From the NCBI GenBank assembly GCA_020796225.1, contig CM036762.1:12512414-12576413 (forward strand): a stretch of 64,000 nucleotides of DNA, given 5' to 3'. A program made the translations under genes and the position numbers. Shown piece after piece: positions 54,048 to 64,000 of this stretch. The notes under the pieces are model-generated. The model searched no databases, was not told the origin of the DNA, and worked only from the letters and a program-made list of their open reading frames with translations. Each line of letters begins with the position of its first letter. Position 1 is the stretch's first letter. The DNA is from Arion vulgaris (taxonomy: Eukaryota; Mollusca; Gastropoda; Stylommatophora; Arionidae).

Positions 54048-56342
54048 ATGGAGTGACCAGGAATCAGATTGACCATATGTGCATAAATACACAATTTAGA
54101 ACATCATTGCTGATTGTCCGTGCATACAAGGGGCAGATGTAGGAAGTGATCATAATTTATGCATAGGTAAATTGAAACTGAAAATGAAAATTCACCATAC
54201 TAAAAAGAACAACTGCGAATAGACAGTCAAAGGCTACAAAATAAAGAAGTAAAAGATGAATATCAGCTCGAACTTAAGAATAGGTTCGAGTTACTCAATG
54301 GTGAAAATGAACAGAACATTGAAGACAAATGGACTAAGATAAAGGACACACTATTGGGGCAGCAAATAGTAGCGCAGGATTAAAGACGAAAGACGGAAAA
54401 CCCTGGATAAGCGATTACACCTGGAAATGTATTCAAGAAAGAAGAAAGATGAAACTAGCAATATTTAATACTAAGGATGCAACAGATGAAATCCAAGCTA
54501 AAGAGGAATATAGACTAAAAGACAAGGAAGTGAAAAGAGCGGCTAGAAGAGATAAAATAGCCTATGTCAATCGACTGGCTGAAGAAGGGGAAAAGGAAGC
54601 TACTACTAGAAACAGTAAAATGCTATACAATTCACTAAAACAACTTAATTGGAACTTTTGTTTCAAAGGGTGACTCAATCAAGAGTAAAGATGGTAAAGT
54701 TCTAACATCAGATACCGAACAGAAGAAAAGATGGGAAGAACATTTTGAAGAAATATTAAATAGACCTGATCCACCAGTACTACTCAAGTTTGACGAAGAG
54801 GCAAGAAACAGCTCTCTACCACTTAACGAAGAAATGATAAGTGTAGCTGAGGTCAACAGGCAATCCATTCCTTGATAAACTTAAAGGCAGCGGGTGATGA
54901 CAACATTACTGCAGAAATGCTCAAAGCGGCTGATGATACAACTATTAGCCAGGAGCAAGAACTATTTAATAAAGTATGGGAAGAAGAAACTGTCCCAGAT
55001 CAATGGAAGAAGGGAATAATTGTTAAGATCCCCAAAAAAGGTGATCTCAAAGATTGCAACAACTGGAGAGGGATCACCCTATTATCAGTAATGAAGAAGA
55101 CTTTCTGCAAAATCATTCTTAATAGAATCAAAGGAGTAGTGGACACAACCCTGAGAGAAGAACAAGCTGGTTTTAGACCTGGGAGAAGCTGTTTAGACCA
55201 AATAAATACCCTACTACTAATTTTGGAGGAACATATTGTGAAGGAACAACCACTTATACTAAATTTCATCGATTTTAAAAAGCATTTAGTAGTCTACAGA
55301 ATCTCTGTGGAATGTTCTGAGATGCTATGGAATACCAAACAAAATAATAAACATTATTAAGAGCCTCTATGATGGTTTACAGTGTGCAGTTCTGCACTGA
55401 TGGTGACACAGCGACTGGTTTAAGGTTGAAACCGGAGTAAAGCAAGGCTGTATTCTATCTCCGCTATTATTTGGAGTGGCCATTGACTGGGTGATTCGAA
55501 AATGTGTATGGGCGAAACTGGCACCGATTGTGTTTAAAATAACAATAAAATTTGTATTTTGCAGATATTTCCTTGTTAAGAGAAACAACCATGATTTGCA
55601 AAGAAAATGACAACTTGTCATCTGTAGCATCAAAATTTGGACTGCAGATAAGCTATGAAAAAGCAAATATAATGAAGACACCTATGGCAAGTAATGCAGA
55701 TATCACACTGGAATCTAAAATGATAAAAATAACAGAGCAGTTCACCTATTTGGGTAGTAATTTTAATTGACAGAAATGTTAAAAGAAATTATGATACGAA
55801 TTGGCAAAGCAACATCAGCTTTTAAAAGTCTAAATAAAATATGGAACTGTAAGTGATATATAATTAAAACTAAATTACGAATTTTCAATTCAAATGTTGT
55901 ATCAATCCCAAAATATCATGAGAGTTGAAAAGGACTAAAGATATAGAAAGTAAGTTGAATGCATTTTAAAATAGATGTCTGCGAAAAATAATGAATATAA
56001 AATGGAAGGAATTCAGGAGAAGTGATGAAATCAGAGACTATGTCAGGTCAACTGCAGTGACAACTGTTATAAGAAAGAGAAGATGGAGATATGTTGAACA
56101 CACCTTGAGGAGAAATGATCAACGAATATCAAAGCAGTATTGAAGTGAAATGTAAAGGGTTCAAGAAAGAGAGTCGACCTAAGGTGACCCTGAAACGAAC
56201 TTTGCTGAGAGAGACAGAAATATCGGTCTCAGTTCCATGGAGGATATTGAGCGAGTTGCCCAGGATAGAGCGGTATGTAGAAATTACTTGCAGGCCCAAT
56301 GTAACTTATAACAGTACGAGAGGAATTATTATTATTATTAAG
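54048..56342 (+). pseudogene. non-LTR retrotransposon (family 3), inserted in mariner
   Basis: Flanked by agaaatgaa at 54039-54047 and 56343-56351 and ending in (ATT)n. RT sequence at 54872-55360: GDDNITAEMLKAADD, VPDQWKKGIIVKIPKKGDL, NWRGITLLSVMKKTF, EEQAGFRPGRSCLDQI and LNFIDFKK (motif A with the second Asp region altered). Motif B follows as TGVKQGCILSPLLFG after stops, and the tail has KTPMASNADITLESKMIKI and FTYLGSNFN (55552-55770) and RCLRKIMNIKW. The YADD box is not seen intact. Upstream coding is fragmentary (54449-54673, a charged linker). A second copy is at 61418-62168. Confidence 0.85.
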
Positions 56343-57930
56343 AGAAATGAAGCAGAGAAAGATATGATCTTGTGTATTGGGATGAAACATGAAACAATGC
56401 GAATTACATCAATGAAAAGGAATGGCAGTAAGTAGATGGATAGATAAAACGATATGCACCAAGTAGTAAAAGACAACGTTTGGTCATAAACCACGCTGGT
56501 AGTAGTAGGCCTAGTGCGTTATTGCAGAACGCTGAACTCTTTTTCGTTTCCAAGTCTACAAACAATAGGCATTATCATGTAGGGATGAAAGACTAACTAT
56601 TTAGAAATTGGCTCGAGAAAATAGTTCTTCCATAATTAGATAGACCATCTTGTCTCATAATGGACAATGCATCATATCACAATGTTGTATCACAAGAAGA
56701 GACCTTCATGTCTCATAATGAACAATGCATCATACCACAATGTTGTATCACAATAAGACGTGCCTAAGACATCGAGTACAAAAGACGCAATAAAGATGTG
56801 GCTTACAAGAGAAAATATTCCACTCAGTGAAACTTATTTCAAACCAGACTTGTTGTGTACCAGTAAAACGTTACGTGATACAGTATACCAGTCTAGGACC
56901 CTTATACAACTGTACAAAGACTCACTTTAATACCTGATTCAACATACGAACATTCCTAATGGCAACTCCACTCACATACATCGATACACACTCTAAGAAA
57001 TAAACAACACAAATCAACTAACACCAACGTCACGATTCAAGAACAGTAATTATAAAGCATCTATTGTAGATTGAAATTTCACATAATCATTGCTCATAAA
57101 CATAATGCACAATAATGCAACACAAATTAAATAAATTTCACAATAATCAACTTATTGAAAATTGCCAAATTTAGCAGTTAATAATATTACTTTAAATTAA
57201 TCTCCTGGTTCGTATCCTTTGTCCTTCGCAGCACGAAGAGACTCACAACAACACATTTCAGTCTTGCAGAACTTACGATCACACAGTGGCTAAACAGTAC
57301 AAAATCAAGCTGTCGACATAAGACAGTGACTCATGACGATTTCAGTCTTGTAGAATATATAACATCACCCAGATGCCCAAACAGTAGAAACGACGTTGTC
57401 TAACCAAAAGACAGTGACTCACGACGTTTTCAGTCTTGTAGAATAATAAAAACTGTAGTTTTACAAATTACAAAAACAATGACAAAATACAGCAACGTTT
57501 CGACCAACAAGGCCTTTATCAAGCAAACGAACAAACAGGAGTGACAAATTAAAATGAAACACAAATGGACGACCAAATACAAACGTATCTAAGGAAAATC
57601 TGAATAAAAACGAATAACGAAATAAATGTAACACAAAAACACACATAAAAACTAGAAATAGAAAGGAAAAGAAACAATGAAACATCTAGTAGATATATAA
57701 CTTGAATACATGCAACATATACCCATATAGATTACAAAGCAGGGAAGAGAAAGTACTAAGAAGCATAAGAATGGAATATAACATGAATACATGCAGCATA
57801 TACCCATATAGATTACAAGCATGGGAAGAGAAAGTACTAAGAAGCATAAGAATGTAATACGTTGAGCCCGCGTGGTCGCAAGGTACCATACAAAGAAATC
57901 AACCGATTCTCCAGAGCAAATCGACTGCGA

Positions 57931-58158
57931 TCATCCGAGGAACATGATCGATGGCTGGACCTGGACATCGTGAGCACCTAAATGGCCAGTGTCATTGAAA
58001 TGGGTGGCTACAGGGGTCACAGAGCATTGGCGTATGTCGCGTAAGTGTTGGGCGAATCGGTCACTGAGCCTCTTGCCTGTCTCGCTGATATAAGCCTTGT
58101 TACACCGCTTACAGATAATAGCATAGATAAGATTACGGACTCTGTGAACCATCGTCAA
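57931..58158 (-). pseudogene. GIY-YIG endonuclease domain of Penelope-like element
   Basis: About 75 residues, open. LIYAIICKRC corresponds to the first conserved strand (GIY position degenerate), YISETGKRL to the YIG-ETG segment with Gly replaced by Ser, DRFAQHLRDIR is the helix with the catalytic Arg region, and VATHFNDTGH follows. The domain nicks DNA for target-primed reverse transcription in intact elements; this one is probably dead. Confidence 0.8.
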
Positions 58159-58570
58159 TAAGAAACGTGCCTAAGGAAAGATAGTACGGTCTGTATCATA
58201 AGCACACGTGTTGCAACGCCGACGACCACACCGGACAGTGCCAAAATGAGTCAGGATATTGGACTTAAGGCGACTGTTTACCAACATATCCTTAAGACTT
58301 CTGTCCCGTCTGTAAGACACCAAAGGATAGTTGGGGAAGACAGAACGGTCTCAGGATCTGATCTAAGGAGAGACAGATGACGGAATAAAACATTTTTCAC
58401 CAGGGAACTATGGGGGTGGTAAGTTAAGATAAGTTTACTTGTCAGAGTTAGTAGTCCTATGCTGACTGGTAAGGGCCTGCTGGCGAGTGATTTTCTGAAC
58501 TCGATGCATAGCTGAGACAAGCACCCTCTCCGGGTGTTTCATTTTAATTTGTCACTCCTGTTTGTTCGTT

Positions 58571-58612
58571 TGCTTGATAAAGGCCTTGTTGGTCGAAACG
58601 TTGCTGTATTTT
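58571..58612 (+). ncRNA. hammerhead-like motif in Penelope terminal repeat, degraded
   Basis: Reads tgcttgataaaggccttgtt then ggtcgaaacgttgctg. The aggcc/ggtc pair can form stem II with a ttgtt loop, and cgaaac matches the conserved GAAA side. The other core strand is ttgataa where CUGAUGA is expected, so two core positions, including the catalytic G, differ. The mirror copy is at 57490-57527 (minus) and a third at about 3968-4003 (minus). Penelope-like elements are known to carry small hammerhead ribozymes in their terminal repeats. Confidence 0.4.
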
Positions 58613-59690
58613 GTCATTGTTTTTGTAATTTGTAAAACTACAGTACTTTGTGATTACGTGTTTTGCCAATCAAATAGTTTTACTGCAGTTCCATATATAT
58701 ATATACTGAATATTTAGAATATAATACATCACACAGATGCAAACATAGTAGAAATGACGTTGTCTAACCAAAAGACAGTGACTCACCACATTTTCAGTCT
58801 TGTAGAATATAATGCATCACACAGATGCCACAAACAGTAGAAATGACGTTGTCTAACCAAAAGACAGTGACACACCACATTTCAGTCTTGTAGAATATAT
58901 AACATCACTCAGATGCCAAAACAGTAGAAAAATAACATCACACAGATGCCAAAAACAGTAAAAAACTAACACCATACGGATGCCTATACAGTAGATAACG
59001 ACGTTGTCTAATTAAAGAAAACCATCACGATCGTCTTGTCCCTATCCATTTTCTATGCCCATCCTACTGTCCAGTCCCAGTCTCAATCATAAATCGACTA
59101 CCTCAACAGTCCTACTCACCGTACCGTCCCAGACTTAATGTACAATCTATCTGCCCACTCAAAATATCAAAACCCCGAGTCGTTCACAACTCAGGTAACC
59201 TTTGTGACAACTGATGAGCTGTCATCAACTGTCATCACAACAAAATAAACAAAAGGCGAATAAATCAAAAGGGGAATAAACAACTAAAATATATTCCGGA
59301 ATTTATCCCCCCTTATCCCCAAGGAACAGTAATAATGTTACAGTTGTCTCTTGTAAAGCAGACACAAAAGACAAAGACATTACAAATTGACAGGATAAAG
59401 GAATATGGCAATAGATGTTTGAGACTTCCAAGGTACCATTTACATTAAAACCGAATATAACTGGTTTGGTCTACACTTAAAGGACAGATGTCAGCTGAAA
59501 ATACTACACTCAAATTATCTGGCGTCAAGATACTAAACCATGCTGCGATATCAAATGGCAATATAACTTACTGGGTTAAATGTGAGGACCATGTCTTGAA
59601 AGAGAAAGATGAATATTGGAGAAAGGATAGCTTGCATTTAAGGAGTTTGCCTTCGACACAAATAATTTTCTTTATTAATTAAGTTAGAGC

Positions 59691-60919
59691 AATAATTTTA
59701 TAATGTTAAACTATGAATGTATATCTTATTTAAAGCTTTAGAAACATTTCATGGTTGTCATGACAACAGCGGCCATCTTACAAAAAATAATTGTTATTAG
59801 AATCCTAAATTTAACAAAAGAAACATATATTGATAAATAAATGGATGATTCATAAACTTGACGCGTATTAACAGCTATAGGTCCATTTAATTTCTGTAAA
59901 GTCGAAAGTAATTTATTTTATTGTTATCTTAAAGTTTAAGATAATGTTGAATCGATCAAGCGATTTAAGCAGTTTGGTGTTACACGTTGTTCAAGTCGAA
60001 CTGGATGCCTGAGAGGCAGAGTGAGAGGTGTGTTTAATCAGCGAGCCACAGGAAGTGTTTTAAAGAGCCACTAAAATTGTTGTTTCAATATTATGGTATT
60101 TGATTAGGATTAGGTATATAAATTTGATTTTTGATTTAAAATAAATGGCTTTAAATACGAAATAATATTTATTCATATAAAAAATGTAAACCTTAAATAA
60201 ATGATTTTAATAGATTGCTACGAGTTTTGAAAATAAAATAATATAATTATTATTTTTGCGCATGGAACTGGAAGGCCGCAATTTGACATCGAAAGAGACA
60301 CAACTTGACATCGAAAGAGCCGCATGCGGCTCGCGAGCCGCAGGTTGCCGACCCCTGTCTTAAACTAATGCTTGGCAAAATACTGTACAACATGTGCCAT
60401 CATTTCCCATTGAAAACTCATTTTAAAAACATATTTTTACAAAAATGTAATTTGAATGGACCTGTAGCTACACAATTATGTGGGGGTTATGCACCTAATA
60501 TTCCGTTGATCTAGCTTTAGTATTAGTTAAAACGCTGGATTTCGAAACAAACAAAATGGAAAAATATGTTATTTTAAACTTGGAATTTGACAGAAAAAAA
60601 ATTTAATCTGGCATTTCATATCAATTTTGTAATACTTATACGTAAACAAAACAAAATAATTTGTATGCAATCGATATTACGTTAGTTGTACTTTATAGAA
60701 CTAAACACTTTGAAAAATCGATGTTTTTGACTAACACTAAATATTTCACAGAGTTACAGAGACAATTTCACAGAGTTACAGAGACATTTCTACTGGACTC
60801 TTCTGACATGGAATAAGGTTAGAAATATATTTTTGTCATAATCCAGTCACTTTCTATTTTATAATTTTTCAACATGTCTATGCTAATTATATATATGGCC
60901 TTTTCGTCTTTACAGACGG
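59691..60919. other. AT-rich spacer with a hAT terminus and shared repeat
   Basis: 59993-60054 is the 62-bp segment shared with 21809. About 60270-60357 ends ggctcgcgagccgcaggttg then ccgacccctg, the terminus of a widespread hAT group (caggggtcggcaacctgcgg in reverse); the other end was not located. Nothing else recognised; short frames are not called. Confidence 0.5.
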
Positions 60920-61400
60920 TCAATTGGCAAGTGTTTCACTGTGACAACTTCTGAGTTTTCGCTTTTCTCTCTTGTATTTCAGCTCATACATAAGTCTCTT
61001 CTTAAAAGACTCTCCGCCCTTGAGCAATATCGATTTCCACACAACTCTGTCATCAGCTAGTCCCTGCCATGTGCTTGGTCCTATAGAAAAGTTTTTCATT
61101 GAGGCTTTGCATACATCTTTATATATGAGCAGTGGTCTGCCCTGGTGCCTTGTCCAATCCGAAAGTTCACAAAACATTTTTTCTAGTATACGACAAGTTT
61201 CCATTCTTCTTAGATGTCCCAACCATCTTAGTCGTCCACTGCTGAGCATGCCCATGATGGAAAGGTTTGCACATTTCAGTACCATCGAGTTGGTTATCTT
61301 GTCGAACGACCTGATGTGCGCAATCTTGCGGAGACATCTAAGATGAAAGATGTTAAATCTCCTCTCGTGTCTTGAGTAGGCTGTCAATGTTTCTGAGCAA
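60920..61400 (-). pseudogene. LINE ORF2 C-terminal fragment (family 4), open frame
   Basis: 155 codons without a stop. It starts in a TAYSRHERRFNIFHLRCLRK stretch, then DKITNSMVLKCANL, RLRWLGHLRRMETCRI, a GRPLLIYKDVCK motif and WQGLADDRVVWKS, and ends KLRSCHSETLAN. This is the post-RT region of a non-LTR element family distinct from families 1-3. It is truncated at the 5' side, so it is not a gene even though open. Confidence 0.82.
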
Positions 61401-61417
61401 CATATTAAAGAACTAAT

Positions 61418-62168
61418 TAATAATATTACTCGTACCGTTATACGTTACATAGGGCCTGCAAGCAATTTCTCCATACCGATCTATCCTGGAGATCTCGCTC
61501 AATCTTGTCCATGGCACCGAGACCGCTACTTCTTGTCTTTCTCAGCAAAGTTTGTTTCAGGGTCGTCCTCTCTTTCTTGAACTCTTTGCATTTTCCTTCA
61601 ATGCCTGCTTTGATATTCGTTGATCATTTCTCCTCAAGATGTGTTCATCATATCTTCATCTTCTCCAACTTATAACAGTTATCACTAATGGTTGACCAGA
61701 CATTTCTTTAATTTCATCACTTCAACGGAATTCTTTCCATTTATATTCATTATTTTTCGTAGACATCTATTTTCAAATGCTTTCAACTTGCTTTCTATAT
61801 CTTTAGTCCTTTTCCAACTCTCGCTGGCATATGTTAAGATTGATACAACAATTGAATTGAAAATTCGTAATTTAGTTTTAATACTATATAACTTGCAGTT
61901 TCATATTTTATTTAGACTTTTAAAAGCTGATGTTGTTTTGTCAATTCGTATCAGATTTTCTTTTTAACATTTCCTGTGCAATCAAAATTGCTACCTAAAT
62001 GGTGAACTGCTCTGTTATTTTTATCATTTTAGATTCCAGTGTGATGTCGGCATTACTTGCCATAGGTGTCTTCATTATATTTGTTTTCTCATAGCTTATC
62101 TGCAGTCTATCTTTTGATGCTATAGATGACAAGTTGTTTGATTTTCTTCGCATATCTTGGTTGTTTCT
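61418..62168 (-). pseudogene. LINE fragment, family 3, second copy
   Basis: The minus frame 61995-62177 reads LQISYEKTNIMKTPMASNAD and LESKMIKITEQFT, nearly the same as 55552-55770. The rest matches 55780-56330 down to the (ATT)-like tail at about 61418. Truncated upstream and joined to a SINE-A piece at 62169. Confidence 0.85.
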
Positions 62169-62305
62169 ACTGCACATTGGTTTGGTAGACCCTTAAACGC
62201 CTAGACTTCTACACGTTTATGACACATGCACCGATTTCATCCAAGCCTCTTAGTCGCCTCTTACGACATGCGTGTCAGGTAACAGTGGCTCTATTCTTTA
62301 CACTA
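62169..62305 (-). repeat. SINE family A, internal fragment
   Basis: ctgcacattggtttggtaga to gtggctctattctttacac, the central part of SINE-A in reverse orientation; both ends are missing. Confidence 0.85.
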
Positions 62306-63088
62306 TTCAAATAATGTGGACACAGTTCTAGAGATCATCCAATTAAACGTTGAAACAATGAAATGTCTGATGCTGTAAACAAGGCGTATATCAAGGTGCG
62401 CTACCGGAGTGGACTCTTAGAATTAAACTGAGAAATAAAAGAGAGAAAGAGGATAGTTAAATCTATCCTTAGCTCGCCAGACTGGACCACATCATAATTC
62501 TCTATCTCCGCACAGAGCGCAACAGAATAAGAGACTATCTATAAATCACATTGAGTATTAACACAAATAAATATGTGCACATAATGTGTTAGCTCCATGA
62601 CAGCCCATCATTTGTTACAGACCTCCACAACATAATTCAATGAACGGAGAAGCATATGATGTGCACATAAGGTGTTTGCTCCATGACAGCCTCTATCTGT
62701 TGCAGACCTCCACAACATAATACAATGAACGGAGAAGTGTATGATCACATATCTTTGCTAACATAAATTCGATAATGTTGGTAACATTTTGCTTTTTTGT
62801 AACTGTATCTGAATCACTACCGAAACATATGAGTAATAAGAAGAACAAGATTGAGTATAACCTTATCTATCAAAAAAGTACTGCCTATGGAAGAGTTTAT
62901 GGGAGGGATCCTTACCTAATCGTTTACAATCTGTATCTCTCTAACTCCCCCCGCAGCAGTTTGACACTCAACAACTTTTCTAAGAGATCATTCATCGTTA
63001 GAAATAGTTAGTATTATCCGTTTTTAGAACTTACATCATTTGTGTCTTTTAACGCATAATGCATGTAGATAAATTAGCAGCAGCCATT
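62306..63088. other. unassigned sequence with an 86-bp tandem duplication
   Basis: Two units start gtgcacataa at 62575 and 62661 and share ctccatgacagcc, cagacctccacaacataat and caatgaacggagaag. A 78-codon frame at 62775-63011 is open but has no domain or repeat match; it is not called. Confidence 0.5.
62575..62743. repeat. 86-bp tandem duplication
   Basis: Two imperfect units of 86 bp (62575-62660 and 62661-62743). Confidence 0.85.
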
Positions 63089-63345
63089 GCCCGAGTGGTT
63101 ACCGGGGCCCAAATTTGGGGTGTAAAGAATAGAACCACTGTTACCTGTCACGCATGTCGTAAAAGGCAACTAAGAAGGTTTGGTTGAAATCAGATGCACA
63201 TGTCCTAACGTGTAGAAGTATATGTGTTTAGGGGCCAACCAAACCAATGTGCAACGTATACAAGTTCATGGCAAAGATCAAACATATCAGAAAGAAAGAT
63301 TAAAATTGATCATAAAGAATGAACGCAAAGAAGAAAGAAAGCAGC
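63089..63345 (+). repeat. SINE family A, full-length copy
   Basis: tgcccgagtggttaccgggg to aacgcaaagaagaaagaaag, with all internal blocks. It closely matches 18761-19021. The flanks agcagcag occur on both sides (63078-63085 and 63341-63349), a possible short target duplication. Confidence 0.88.
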
Positions 63346-63849
63346 AGCCAGAGCCTCATTAGTAAATTTATTTGCTTCATTGATTGCATCAACTATGGTT
63401 TTGTAAGCAATATCTGATTTCACTGTATTCTCCGACAAGTTTCGAGTTCTGGCGAATAACCTATACATTTGTCAAGAGAATTATGTTAGACATTCCTTGT
63501 ATTCTTCAGCATATAAATTAACCTTAAACTGCATAAGATATATGTGACAAACGAAGCTGAATCATAGTTCGGAAAGAGTTTCAGCGTTCTGTACATACTG
63601 AATCCATTGTGCCAGACGGTACTGAGAGGCTTAGAATTACGGACATACATCTGTTGATTGCAGAAATTATTGCGTCAACTAGGTAAAACGCACTGGGCGT
63701 GACACTAGTTCTGAGAGTCTGAAATTCATTGAGTTATTTAAAGCACCGTATTACACAACATCACGGATACTACATGAATCTATGTAGAGCAAATAGTAGA
63801 AGTAAAACGATTGATATGAAGAATGTTACATATCATAAATGGATCTTTT
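63346..63849. other. intergenic DNA
   Basis: Nothing recognised. Confidence 0.5.
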
Positions 63850-64000
63850 GTTCTTCTTCGAACGCTCCATATCGACCACTTGTCAACTACTCTGTGTGAT
63901 TTGTATGTGATCTGAGCATAAGAGCGATTGTACGTTGTGCCAGTTATTAGCCTACAAGTAGGCCAGCAAATCTGATTTCTGTGCTGCTTTTATTTATTAG
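63850..64000 (-). repeat. SINE family A2, cut by the window end
   Basis: ttcttcttcgaacgctccat, then atatcgaccactt and gtgtgatttgtatgtgatct, the reverse complement of the 3' half of A2 (compare 31800-31950). Confidence 0.8.

Larger units (their letters stand above)
57452..58669 (-). mobile_element. Penelope-like retroelement remnant with inverted terminal repeats
   Basis: 57452-57562 and 58535-58644 are inverted copies of about 110 bp (gtagttttacaaattacaaa at the outer left, mirrored at the right). Between them the minus strand carries a GIY-YIG endonuclease piece (57931-58158: NLIYAIICKRCNKAYISETG, then DRFAQHLRDI) preceded by a stretch matching the region before it in Penelope RT proteins (58278-58520: LILTYHP, LLRSDP). 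The order RT end then GIY-YIG is diagnostic of Penelope-like elements. 5'-truncated and broken. Confidence 0.85.
56856..59342. mobile_element. solo-LTR-like element with internal repeats
   Basis: It begins TGTACC and ends TTACA (TG...CA), with gttg on both sides (56852-56855 and 59343-59346). The exact continuity of the transposase coding across the gap fixes the ends. It contains repeats of about 80-90 bp around agtcttgtagaatataa, catcac(a/c)cagatgcc and ttgtctaaccaaaagacagt (57256-57445 and 58710-58975). Without the nested Penelope-like element it is about 1.2 kb. No gag or pol was seen, so a solo LTR is the simplest reading. Confidence 0.65.
53640..59690 (+). mobile_element. second mariner (DD8xE type) copy, split by two insertions
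   Basis: Transposase pieces are found in three parts. 53870-54047 holds the N-terminal region (KSIVDSFDKKVIQRAI-like, YLRVVIEM). 56343-56855 holds the first catalytic region (VYWDET-like near 56373) and LIMDNASYHNVV near 56655, where the second Asp is kept; this box is partly duplicated at 56710-56750. 59343-59690 holds CLRLPRYH and CEDHVLKEKDEYWRKDSL. All parts have stops. The gaps are a LINE (54048-56342) and an LTR-like element (56856-59342). The outer inverted ends were not identified, so the boundaries are approximate. Confidence 0.8.

Noticed and set aside
60920..61400. 155-codon open frame as a possible host gene
   Set aside because: Its motifs (RLRWLGHLRRM, GRPLLIYKDVCK) are the post-RT tail of a LINE ORF2, and the frame starts in the middle of that domain.
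62775..63011. 78-codon open frame near the window end
   Set aside because: No domain, no second copy and no promoter signal; such a length is expected by chance in this amount of sequence.

Overview
This is a repeat-rich stretch of an invertebrate animal nuclear genome. It is AT-rich and has no operon-like gene packing. It holds several families of tRNA-derived SINEs, non-LTR retrotransposons of several lineages, hAT and Tc1/mariner elements, a Penelope-like element and many minisatellites. The phylum cannot be fixed from the sequence; the element mix would fit a mollusc, another spiralian or an arthropod. Nearly all of the window is transposon debris.

The only clearly intact host genes are four single-exon, plus-strand genes for classical short-chain dehydrogenase/reductases (SDR): SDR1 (13017-13907), SDR2 (24827-25642), SDR3 (33417-34232) and SDR4 (48316-49131). 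SDR2-4 are close paralogues: by hand count about 29 of 271 residues differ between neighbours. They sit in a head-to-tail array of blocks of about 7 kb. Flanking DNA as well as genes is duplicated, and the start of a further block at about 52020 is truncated and has no gene. SDR1 is more diverged, has Ala where the catalytic Ser should be, and has lost the ancestral stop codon. All four genes have a TATA-like box 114-137 bases before the chosen ATG.

Layout: 1-12.7 kb, LINE fragments, SINEs and two hAT elements with perfect 8-bp target duplications. 12.7-14 kb, SDR1. 14-22.6 kb, minisatellites (57-bp, two different 35-bp, 13-bp) interrupted by LINE and SINE insertions. 22.7-29.9 kb, SDR2 block. 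29.9-37.8 kb, SDR3 block. 37.8-52 kb, SDR4 block, enlarged by a nearly full-length but dead I-type LINE (38368-43192) and a Tc1/mariner element (44346-46349). 52-53.6 kb, truncated block with a 73-bp tandem array. 53.6-59.7 kb, a second mariner copy split by a LINE and by an LTR-like element that itself contains a Penelope-like element. 59.7-64 kb, more LINE and SINE fragments.

The duplicated blocks act as an internal control: for several insertions the matching position in another block shows the empty site, so boundaries and target duplications can be read directly. No tRNA, rRNA or spliced protein-coding gene was recognised.
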